Translations under genes and position numbers: made by a program
In this document: one piece after another, positions 55,985-64,000 of the stretch
Position numbering within the stretch: the first letter of the stretch is position 1
How the letters are laid out: every line of letters starts with the position of its first letter
The notes under the pieces: model-generated
What the model was told of the DNA's origin: nothing
The model's database searches: none
What the model saw: only the letters and a program-made list of their open reading frames with translations
NCBI RefSeq assembly: GCF_004664715.2
Contig: NC_051069.1
Span: 6,463,501-6,527,500, forward strand
Direction of reading: 5' to 3'
DNA: 64,000 bases
Origin: Peromyscus leucopus
Lineage: Eukaryota; Chordata; Mammalia; Rodentia; Cricetidae

Positions 55985-56335
55985 TGCTGACACCTTGGAC
56001 CCTGTGTGGTAGATCCAGCCATTAAGAGGTGACTGGATCATAGTGGCTCTGACCCGATCAGTGCATCCATGTGTTGATGGAGTCATAATTTGCTGGCATT
56101 ACTGAAGGTGGTAGAAACTTTTGGAAATAAGGCCTTGCTGCAAGAATTAGTCCACTGGGGATATGTGCCTGTGGACTGAATCTTGCTCCAGCCCTCCCTC
56201 TCCTTCCTGGATGCCAATGAGCAGCTCCTCTGCCACATGCCCCTGGCACCATGAGGTCATGCCCAAATCTTTCTCCCTTCGGGTTGTTTCTCTCCGGCAT
56301 TTGTCTCAGCCATGAAGAGCTAACATTTGTCTCCA
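55985..56335 (+). mobile_element. MaLR-type LTR fossil
   Basis: The pieces 'agattcatgtgctgacacct' (just before), 'aagaggtgactggatcatag', 'tggatgccaatgagcagctc' and 'ctctgccacatgcccctggc', ending 'tcagccatgaagagctaaca', follow MaLR/MST-like LTR order. Confidence 0.6.
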
Positions 56336-56365
56336 GCTAAGGAAGACAGCTTCAGTATCTCCATT

Positions 56366-56507
56366 AAGATCCTCAAAGAGGCCTTTAATCCCAGCACTCG
56401 GGAGGCAGAGGCAGGTGGATCTCTGTGAGTTCAAGGCCAGCCTGGTCTACAAAGCGAGTTCCAGGAAAGGCGCAAAGCTACACAGAGAAACCCTGTCTCG
56501 AAAAACC

Positions 56508-56538
<31 letters not shown>

Positions 56539-56550
56539 TCCTCAAAGAGG
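56366..56550 (+). mobile_element. 5'-truncated B1 SINE with 15-16 bp target duplication
   Basis: The B1 starts inside its consensus at gcctttaatcccagcactcg (56381) and ends in an A tail of about 28 (56509-56536). The sequence aagatcctcaaagagg occurs at both edges (56366-56381 and 56535-56550). The body carries the 'ggaaaggcgcaaagctacac' variant. An exact duplication and intact tail indicate a young insertion. Confidence 0.95.
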
Positions 56551-56720
56551 AGCTGGAGAGATGGCTAAGTGGTGAAGAGCACTGGCTGCTCTTCCAGAGG
56601 ACCTGGATTCAATTCCCAGAACTCACATGGCAGCTCACAGCTGTCTATAACTCCAGTTCCAAGGGATCTAACACCCTCACACAGACATACATGCTGGCTA
56701 AACACCAATGCACATGAAAT

Positions 56721-56762
<42 letters not shown>
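56550..56762 (+). mobile_element. B2-type SINE with (GA)n tail
   Basis: The run 'gagctggagagatggctaag', 'ctggctgctcttccagagga' and 'acatgctggctaaacaccaa' is a full B2-like SINE, ending in about 20 GA units (56722-56762). Confidence 0.95.
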
Positions 56763-56764
<2 letters not shown>

Positions 56765-57630
56765 CAATAGAAGCCAACCATTTCCTGTAGATCCAGCTCA
56801 TGTCCACAGAGCATGGCAGAGCCAACCAATAAGTATTGTCTGTGATTCCCCCAAGACACAGAGCTTAGCAAGCCACAGAAATAAAGGGAACTTTTCATCA
56901 TCACCCTCAAACCAGAGGTGGGGAAACTGAGGTCAGGTCCAAGTGAAGAACTTGCCCCTTGCCCAGGCATTGGCAGATCCAGGACCAAAAAATCTCCTGT
57001 CAGGTAGCCCAGTTCACGTTCCTTCCCATCCAGCCTCATGTTTCCTATAACTCTTACTTGGCGCCTTACATGGGGAAGGGCTGGCAGCCACGACAGGAGA
57101 AAGCCAAGTACACATTACATCATTGAGGCAGGTAGCCAAGAAGGAAGTAGAGACCATTCTTCCCTCCCACCCACAGGTAGCCCAGTTCCAGGAAACCAAA
57201 TGAATAGAGAGAGGCCCAAACCTCACTCAGAAAAACCTACCAACTGCATGGGCAGGGGCAGCCACAAGGCAGTGGGCCCATCCTTACTTCACCATGCTCA
57301 GCAGCACCCGACCTCTGCTGGTTTCCACCCAGATGACTGGAATGTACATATTGCATGGCTTCTATCAGTGTTACCGGCATTGTACAGACCAGAAACACGA
57401 GGCTTAGAGAATTACATTGACCAAGACAGTCTGTCGCACCTGAAATTAAAATCAGGTTATCTAAGGGCAGTGTTCTTTGGGAATTTAGCCTATGGAGAGC
57501 ATTCAGCAGGACCCAATAAGCCAGGCATCCTCTAGCAAGAACCACCTATGACAACTAGATGGTCTGGACGCGATGGACAATTATATGGATATTCAAATGA
57601 TAGACCCCAGGAAGGACATCTTTGTGCTGG
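56763..57630. other. Intron sequence without recognised elements
   Basis: No gene. A MIR scrap may sit at 56915-56990. A 165-codon plus frame (57038-57535) has no domain motif. Confidence 0.42.
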
Positions 57631-57754
57631 CGAGACGGCTCAAGAGCTAAAGCCTTGCTACCAAGCCTCATGACCTGAGTTTGAGCCCTAGGACCTGGCA
57701 TGAAGATAGAACTAACTCCTACAAGTTGTCCTCAGACACCTGCCTGTGCCAGTG

Positions 57755-57756
<2 letters not shown>
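57631..57756 (+). mobile_element. B3-type SINE
   Basis: The run 'gctggcgagacggctcaaga', 'gctaccaagcctcatgacct' and 'acaagttgtcctcagacacc' is B3, running into the GT repeat. Confidence 0.9.
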
Positions 57757-57799
<43 letters not shown>

Positions 57800-57806
57800 C
57801 GCGCGC
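57757..57806. repeat. (GT)n(GC)n microsatellite
   Basis: About 19 GT units end in gcgtgcgcgcgc, forming the tail of the B3 element. Confidence 0.97.
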
Positions 57807-58549
57807 CCCAACCCTCCCTGCTGAACTATTGGCTACTGATGGATTCTGGGGGAGGAACAGTCATTGCCTTTAGTAGTATACCAAACACAGAGCCCACCAG
57901 ATGCCAATGGGCGGCGCGAAACCTGTGGTCACAGAGAGGGCCTGGGTGAAAATCAAGGAGTCACAAAACAGAAGAACGCCTGTGGGAAAGGAATTCATAG
58001 GGGTACGGAGGTGACCAGCGTAGACGAGGTGAAAGAGGGCTGCGGGGTGAGAGCCTTTGCAGTGCGTTCCACACATGTCTGAAACTGTCAAAGAACAAAC
58101 TTCATCGACAAAAAAACACAAGAGAGAAAATAAAATGACGTTTCCTGTGTCGTTTCAGCAGAGAGCAAATGAGACAGTTACACAGTCACACTCCCTAACA
58201 AACACGGCGGTGCCCGCCCATGATCCAGTCAACGGTCACCTGGAGGACAGGACACCAAGGGCCTTACCATGGCCAGAGGAGGAAAGGGGCCAGCCCCCAC
58301 TTGCAGTCTGTGAACCTCGTCTTTGTCTGAAGGAAGTTGGGCAGCATTTTGCAGTCACCACTGATCTGTCTTTGATAGGAGGCTCTCCTTCTATGCCTAT
58401 CTCCACGGACACCACGAAGTTCTCTGGTGACATACAGCATTCCTCTCCTCACTTGACTTTGAGCACCTTGGACAGAGCCCATAAGTGTCCCTCCTTGAAC
58501 TCTGGCACCTAACAGTATTTGATGCATGGTAGGTTTGTAATGTGTATTT
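57807..58549. other. Intron sequence without recognised elements
   Basis: No gene or firm repeat. Overlapping open frames on both strands look like chance. Confidence 0.42.
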
Positions 58550-58568
58550 TCTTTTTTTTTAAGTTTAA

Positions 58569-58600
<32 letters not shown>

Positions 58601-58785
58601 TGTGTGTGTGTGTGTGTGTGTAAGTTTATGTGCAGGTGCCCATGGAGTCCAGAAGAGGGCATAGGATGCCCTGGAACTGGAGTTCATGCAGTTATAAGGT
58701 CCTGGGATGCAGGTCCTGGGCACTCAAGCTGGGTTCCCTGCAAGAGCAGTAAGTGCTCCTAACCACTGAGCCATCTCTCCGGCGT
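58550..58785 (-). mobile_element. B2-type SINE with (TGCG)n(TG)n tail
   Basis: A T run and a 53-base tgcg/tg tract (58569-58621) precede 'tccagaagagggcataggat', 'ggaactggagttcatgcagt' and 'aaccactgagccatctctcc', a reversed B2/B3. Confidence 0.92.
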
Positions 58786-58939
58786 TGTCTCCTGGGGTGT
58801 GTTGTTTTCGGGATAGAACTGTGCTAGATTCTCTTTGTCTCTTGCCTCCTTCTTGAGCATTACTCATAAACCAATGCACTTGGCACAGCCTCCTAGATCA
58901 GCATTCCTGTCCCCCACCCACACCCCAGCCCACTCCCAC

Positions 58940-59430
58940 ATTCCCCAGCCCACTTTCCTAGAGCACTGGCATCATCACGTCTTCTCTGCTCAATGCTATG
59001 CTCCCCTTCCCATCAAGCCTGAGCTCCCTGGCTGGGCCCCAGCAGCCTTTCACCACCTGGCTCCAGTCCACCTGCCCAATTGTACTCTGGCTTCCCACTA
59101 GGCACAATACGGCATACTCATTTCCACCTCGGGGCTTCTGCTAGTCCCGATTGCCTACCCTGGGAGAGCTTCTTATCCAAGTCCTCCTCCTGCTTCAAGT
59201 TGCAACTCCTCCTGCGAGCCTTTCTGATCATGCCAACTCCCAAGGATCGTCACCTCTGATGATCCTGCAGTTGAGTACACCTAATCATCTTTTCACGTCC
59301 TTTCTTTCTTGTGTACTTTGCTGAATATCTGTCCCTCACCCCCAAACTAGATTAATCTACTTAAGGGAGGGGCAATGTCTAACACTTCATTTGTGATCTA
59401 CCACGCCTGCCATAAGAGGCACAATGGAAA
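58940..59430 (+). mobile_element. L2 LINE fossil, long 3' segment
   Basis: Nearly 500 bases follow the L2 3' end: 'cctttcaccacctggctcca', 'cacctcggggcttctgctag', 'aagtcctcctcctgcttcaa', 'gagcctttctgatcatgcca' and 'cttaagggaggggcaatgtc'. The stretch encodes no intact frame. Confidence 0.72.
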
Positions 59431-59499
59431 GCTCCAGACTTAGTAACAGTTAGGACTGAAAACTACTTGAAACAGTTATGGTGAGAAATGGCAAAAATT

Positions 59500-59663
59500 A
59501 GGGCTGGAGAAATGGCTCGATGATTAAGAACATATACTGCTCTAGCAGAGGACCTGACTTCAGTTCCCAGAACCCACGTCAAGTGGCCACAACTGCCTGT
59601 AACGCCAGCTCCGGAGGATCTGACATGCTCTTCCGACCTCCAAGGGCACCTACATTTGTGTGT

Positions 59664-59714
<51 letters not shown>

Positions 59715-59765
59715 AGGGCATGCACATACACGCTCACATGCACACTAAATAAATCTTAGAAAGAG
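59500..59765 (+). mobile_element. B2-type SINE with internal (CA)n
   Basis: The run 'gggctggagaaatggctcga', 'tctagcagaggacctgactt' and 'ctcttccgacctccaagggc' leads into about 24 CA units (59665-59712) and a taaataaatc tail. Confidence 0.93.
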
Positions 59766-59776
59766 ATAGCAAGGGG

Positions 59777-59955
59777 GCCTGGAGAGATGGCTCAGCCGTC
59801 AGGAGCACTGGCTGCTCTGCCCAAGGACCAGGTTCAAATCCCAGCACCCACATGGAAGCTCACAACTGTCTGCAACTCCAATTCCAGGGGGATTCAACAC
59901 CCTCACACAGACATGCAGGCAAAACAACAGCACATAGAAAAGAAATTTTTTTAAA
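59777..59955 (+). mobile_element. B2-type SINE
   Basis: The run 'gggcctggagagatggctca', 'gcactggctgctctgcccaa' and 'cctcacacagacatgcaggc' is a second B2 directly after the previous one. Confidence 0.93.
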
Positions 59956-60107
59956 AAAAGAGAGAGATGACAAAAATGTGTTCTCAAGGTCAGACGCAGC
60001 TGGCACAGCTGGGGCACAGGTAGCAAGGTTTGGAAAAAGATGCAGAACTTCAAGCTTATGTCACTGGAGCCTTAAGTGAGTTCTCCCCAGCACCAGATGG
60101 TAGAAAT

Positions 60108-60235
60108 CAGTGCCTCTCAAAGTGTGGCTCCAGACCAGGGCACCATTTGTTAGAAATAAAAATAAAATAGGTCAGTACCTATTAAACCAGAAACTTAGGG
60201 TGGTTCTTGTGTCCACCCAAGTTTGAGAAACACTC
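60108..60235 (+). mobile_element. MER5A-like hAT fossil
   Basis: It starts 'cagtgcctctcaaagtgtgg', has 'ggcaccatttgttagaaata' and 'tattaaaccagaaacttagg', and ends 'caagtttgagaaacact', giving imperfect inverted ends. Its interior is partly replaced. Confidence 0.7.
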
Positions 60236-60245
60236 AACAGGACTC

Positions 60246-61164
60246 TTTTGAATAGTGGAATAAGGGGTTTCTTCGATTCCGTGACTGCCTGTGGGTGGGA
60301 TTTCTAACGCACGCCTTTCCGCTTAGCACAATTCCTAAGGCTAAGGAAACGGTGATAATCACAAGTTACTGAGGACCCAGTGCTTTGGCAGTTTTCCTAA
60401 TGACAGTTTTCAGGAACATGAGAAAACTAAATCTTTGAGACGTGAGCATAGACTTTCTTGGTCCTTTCAGTGTGGTGAGGCTCCCCGTTTGTCTCAGTCC
60501 TGAATGATATCATCACTCACTGGCCCCAAAAGAACACTTTGGTCAGCGAAGCTGCTCTTGATTTCAGAGTTTACACTTTAATTGCTGAGTCCCCGCAGAG
60601 AGTTTTAATCTCTAATTTGTCTGTCTACCTCCCCTTGAGAAAACACTGGGCCAGTCTGCGGGCATCTCATCATTCCTCAGGACCTGCCCCAGGGCCACAG
60701 ACTGGTAGGGTGGGTTGTATGTGAGTTGTATGCCCAGCTTTCCATAAGCTTCCTGGTAAACTGTTGATACATGTCCTGACCACATCAGAAAAGGGTTCAG
60801 AGAGAGGCTGGCAGTCCCTGGGGAGAATCTGTGGGGCACAGCACCCTCATATGGAGGTGAACAACTCACACTATAGTCTTGGGGTACAAAGGCTTGGGGC
60901 CTACCTGACAGAGGGTCCTGCTTGTAGCAGGCACTGAATCTACTATACCCTCCCGATGAGCCAGTGGGCAGAGTACGGTAACAGATGCCACCATATATAA
61001 ACGCATTCTCAGGATAAATGGGGCAGATGGCCGTGGAGAAAACACAGGCAGAGAGGGCTGGCTGTAATTGGGGCTTGCACTCCCAGATGCTGAACTGCAG
61101 ACAAGTCACCTACCCTGCCTGCAATCCTTGCCTCCCCCACAAATTAGAAAGCCAAGATGACCTT
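60246..61164. other. Intron sequence without recognised elements
   Basis: No gene that I can support. A 165-codon minus-strand frame (60612-61109) is on the Dapk2 strand but lacks a domain motif. Confidence 0.42.
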
Positions 61165-61280
61165 CTAAACTGGACATGGCAGCACATGCCCGTAATCCCA
61201 GCACCTGGGAGGGCCATGAGTTTGAGGCCTGCCTGGGCTACATAGCAAGACCCATTTGGAAAAAGCAAAACAAAACAAAA
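61165..61280 (+). mobile_element. 7SL-like SINE (RSINE1/B4 type)
   Basis: The run 'ctggacatggcagcacatgc', 'ccgtaatcccagcacctggg' and 'ctgcctgggctacatagcaa' is a shortened monomer. Confidence 0.82.
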
Positions 61281-61689
61281 AGTTAAAACATAAACATTGG
61301 AGTGTTGAGGAGAAAAACAATTCTCCAGCCCTGCAGACACTCAAGTTGATATTGTTGATGGAAACACTCTGCCCAAGGCAGCAGCAATCAGCCACCAAGT
61401 GTCTACTGTGCCCTTGAAATGGAGATGGCATGGACGAAGAACTAACCTAACTTTCAATTATTTTAATCATTCTACTATTAATTTTAAATCTCTATGAACA
61501 GTCTCTGCTACCACACTGCACAGCAGAATTCTAGATAAATTCATGGGATATTAACAAAAAGTTCTGGAGGACTCTCTATCCACACAGTAAGTGATAAAGA
61601 TAAAATTAACTGCTCTTCCCACTTGAAGATGCTTTCATCTATATGGCAGAAATGTTGAAGGCTCTGAATTAGTCCCAGGAAAGATTTTT
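61281..61689. other. Intron sequence without recognised elements
   Basis: No gene or firm repeat. Confidence 0.4.
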
Positions 61690-61852
61690 GTTGGTTTGTT
61701 TTGTTTTGCTTTTGTTTTTGGAGGCAGGGTTTCTCCGTGTAGCCCTGGCTGTCCTGGAACTCACTCTATAGACTAGGGTGGCCTCAAACTCAGAGAGATG
61801 CACCTGCCTTTGCCTCCCGAGGGCTGGGATTAAAGGCGTGCGCCACCGCTCA
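61690..61852 (-). mobile_element. B1 SINE
   Basis: The run 'ggaggcagggtttctccgtg', 'ctctatagactagggtggcc' and 'gggctgggattaaaggcgtg' is a reversed full-length B1. Confidence 0.95.
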
Positions 61853-62384
61853 ACAAGAGCCCTTTTTGCTGGGTGCTCAGCCTAGCCTTTCCATCAACCA
61901 CTCAATGTGAGGAACTAGGAGTCTGTCCTCTCCAGCCACAATGACCTTGACCTCTTAGTGATCCAGTTCCTCTTGTAAACTGCAAGCGGCCACTCTGACT
62001 TCCTCACACAGGACAAACTGCAAAGCTGTACTAGAAGGAGCTTCATAAGCACCCAAAAACACACAACACTGTGGGAGCCATTGCCCAAACCCTCTGGACG
62101 ATGCCCATTAAGCCCTGGAGGGTTGGGGAGAGGATTACCACACTGTGGCTGGGGCCAACAGAAAGGGAGATTAATCCAAACATCCACTGATTAATCATAC
62201 ATTCAGTTCAATATTCTAGGTCTCATAATTCAGGAAATGAGATAGATGGACCAGCTGGCGATTTCGCTTTCCCGATTTTGACAGGTACACCCATAAAGAG
62301 GGTGACGCAGGTGTTCATCTTGTTATACGGGTGAATCCTCACCGTCTAGAACCATACGTGGTGGGTGATAGGAGAGATACATGA
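61853..62384. other. Intron sequence without recognised elements
   Basis: No gene or firm repeat. Confidence 0.4.
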
Positions 62385-62515
62385 CATATGAAGATGTTCA
62401 TTTCTATAACAACCTAAAAGTCTGTCAACAGATGCCCTACATAGCTGTTAAAAAGAATGGGATACACACATATGTATACACAAATACATAATGATCTTGA
62501 AAAGTGTATTAAAAA
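62385..62515 (+). mobile_element. Ancient L1-type 3' UTR fossil
   Basis: The run 'aagatgttcatttctataac', 'aacctaaaagtctgtcaaca', 'tagctgttaaaaagaatggg' and 'gtgtattaaaaagtcaaagc' resembles the old L1M 3' UTR. Confidence 0.6.
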
Positions 62516-62519
62516 GTCA

Positions 62520-62662
62520 AAGCTTGGCCATAGTGGTGCACGCCTTTAATCCCAGCAATCAGGAGGCAGAGTCAGGTGGATCTCTGAGTTTGAAACTAGC
62601 TTGGTCTACAGAGTGAGTTCTAGGACAGCTGGAACTAAACAGTGAGACCCTGTCTCAGATAC
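62520..62662 (+). mobile_element. B1 SINE
   Basis: The run 'ttggccatagtggtgcacgc', 'ctttaatcccagcaatcagg' and 'gtctacagagtgagttctag' is a full-length B1. Confidence 0.93.
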
Positions 62663-62664
62663 AT

Positions 62665-62740
<76 letters not shown>
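62665..62740. repeat. (GATA)n(GACA)n microsatellite
   Basis: About 12 GATA units pass into about 7 GACA units, at the tail of the preceding B1. Confidence 0.97.
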
Positions 62741-62756
62741 TATAATCAAGTTGTTG

Positions 62757-62965
62757 GACTGGAATGTTGGCTCTGCAGGTAAGAGCCCTTGATACTTTTG
62801 CAGAGGACCCACGTTCAGTTCCCAGCACCCACGTAGTGGTCACAACCATCTGTAACTCCAGTTCCAGGAGTTCTGACATCCTCTTCCAGCCTCCATGGGC
62901 ACCAGGTACACACATGGTACATGTACGTGCATACAGGCAAACACACACATAAAATAAAAATAAAT
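62757..62965 (+). mobile_element. B2-type SINE
   Basis: The run 'gactggaatgttggctctgc', 'acttttgcagaggacccacg' and 'gacatcctcttccagcctcc' is B2/B3 with an aaataaaaataa tail. Confidence 0.9.
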
Positions 62966-62969
62966 CAGT

Positions 62970-63110
62970 TTTTTTTAAAGACAGGGTCTCACTATGGAGC
63001 CCTAGCTAATAGTCTTGAACTTTACTACATAGAATAGGCTAGTCTCAAATCACCTGCCTCTGCCTCCAAAGTACTGAGATCAAAAGTATGTATCATCATG
63101 CCTGGCCAAT
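62970..63110 (-). mobile_element. B4/RSINE1-type SINE
   Basis: The run 'aaagacagggtctcactatg', 'aggctagtctcaaatcacct' and 'gtatgtatcatcatgcctgg' is a reversed RSINE1-like unit. Confidence 0.82.
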
Positions 63111-63364
63111 GAACAAACCTTTTTTTAAGAAATAATAAAATTGGGAAACAATATTCTGATACCATCTGTGTGTAGTCTGGTCCCATCTGTTTTTTAAATG
63201 CAGAATATGCATATGTATGGTTACATAAGCATGGATTTGTGATAGGCCATGAAGAAGCCATGATACTTCTGAGGAAGGTACTAGAAAGGTCCAGGAGGAC
63301 AATGAGATGAAACTTTTAAATGCACTATTGTTTTAGTAACTAGTTTCCAACTATAAAAGTTAAA

Positions 63365-63485
63365 CATAGCCAGGCATGGCAGTTCCTGCCTCCCAATTCC
63401 TGCACCCAGAAGGCCGAAGCAAGGGGACCAGTGTGAGTTGGACACCATCTGGACTATAGAATGAGACCCTGTCTGGAAAAAGGGA
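63365..63485 (+). mobile_element. 7SL-like SINE
   Basis: The run 'tagccaggcatggcagttcc', 'cccagaaggccgaagcaagg' and 'gaatgagaccctgtctggaa' is a B1-related monomer. Confidence 0.78.
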
Positions 63486-63514
63486 GTTAAACATGATCAT
63501 GTTAAAAAAAATTC

Positions 63515-63670
63515 TTGGCCAGGCAGTGGTGGTGCATGCCTTTAATGCCAGCACTCTGAAGACAGACAGGTAAATATCTGTGAGTTGGAGGCCAGCCTGA
63601 TCTACAGAGCTAGTTCCAGGACAGCCAGAGTTACACAGAGAAACCCTGTCTCGAAAAAACAAAACAAAAA
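63515..63670 (+). mobile_element. B1 SINE
   Basis: The run 'ggccaggcagtggtggtgca', 'tgcctttaatgccagcactc' and 'acagagaaaccctgtctcga' is a full-length B1. Confidence 0.95.
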
Positions 63671-63804
63671 AATCCTCTCTGTAACACTGCATAATAATAA
63701 ATATATTTATAGAGGAAATGATAGAGAAAATATACTCTAACTGGAAAAAATGGATATAAAGTCTATCTTCAGTATGATCATAACATCTGATAAACGATTT
63801 ACAG

Positions 63805-64000
63805 AAACAACTGGGGATGGGGACAGGGCTCAGCAGCTAAGGTACTCGCAGTCCAAACATGAGGACCCTGACTCAGATCCCTAGCACCCACATAAAAAGC
63901 CAGGTATGATGACCCCTTCTATAACCCCAGCACTGGGAGGCAAAGACAGGAAGGTCCCAGGGGCTCACTAACCAGCCAGTCTGGCTAATTGGTAAGCTCC
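63805..64000 (+). mobile_element. Long tRNA-derived rodent SINE (cut by window edge)
   Basis: The run 'ctggggatggggacagggct', 'gactcagatccctagcaccc', 'ccacataaaaagccaggtat' and 'ccagtctggctaattggtaa' is the best-preserved copy of the long form in this window. It runs off the right edge. Confidence 0.8.

Noticed and set aside
60612..61109. 165-codon minus frame on the Dapk2 strand
   Set aside because: There is no domain motif, no acceptor/donor pair in phase with the gene, and the composition is unremarkable. It is kept only as intron content.

Overview
This window is nuclear DNA of a muroid rodent. It carries rodent SINEs (B1, B2/B3, B4/RSINE1, ID) on both strands, rodent URR1 DNA transposons, an Lx-type L1 3' end, MaLR and ERV LTRs, and many (CA)n-type microsatellites. 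The younger B1 copies have a tail reading gcgcaaagctacacagagaa (near 10071 and 56471), which I associate with cricetids such as deer mice and voles. The genus cannot be fixed from this sequence alone.

The only gene I can support is Dapk2 (death-associated protein kinase 2), read on the minus strand. Two adjacent coding exons are present. The exon at 28196-28417 encodes the kinase N-lobe: the end of the glycine loop, the ATP-binding lysine, the DAPK basic loop and the alpha-C glutamate. The exon at 16575-16713 encodes the hinge-proximal and alpha-D/alpha-E part, ending inside the catalytic loop (HFDLK). Both have AG/GT splice borders and their phases join exactly: Leu 105 is split CT|A. They are separated by an 11.5 kb intron. 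The next exon, which would begin PENIML, is not in the left 16.5 kb, and the first coding exon is not in the right 35.6 kb. The window is therefore the middle of a large gene and is over 99 percent intron.

Layout. Positions 1-16574 are the intron downstream of the second exon, with two URR1 hAT elements, MIR and L2 fossils, an L1 3' end and SINEs. Positions 16714-28195 are the intron between the exons, with B1/B3 SINEs, MaLR/MLT1 LTR pieces and a solo LTR near 24.4 kb. Positions 28418-64000 are the upstream intron, the most repeat-rich part. It holds a 464-bp solo LTR inserted into a B1 with a 4-bp target duplication, two related LTRs near 41.1 and 55.0 kb, oppositely oriented ancient L1 3' ends near 51-54 kb, and many microsatellites. 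One is a (GT)n(GC)n tract prone to Z-DNA.

I found no CRISPR array, bacterial gene, intact viral gene or new multi-gene system. The points most worth checking are the GC-rich low-repeat segment near 43.8 kb as a possible regulatory element, the precise transposon insertions, and the splice-site details of the two exons. Repeat family names come from memory of consensus sequences, and most repeat edges are accurate only to about 10-20 bases.
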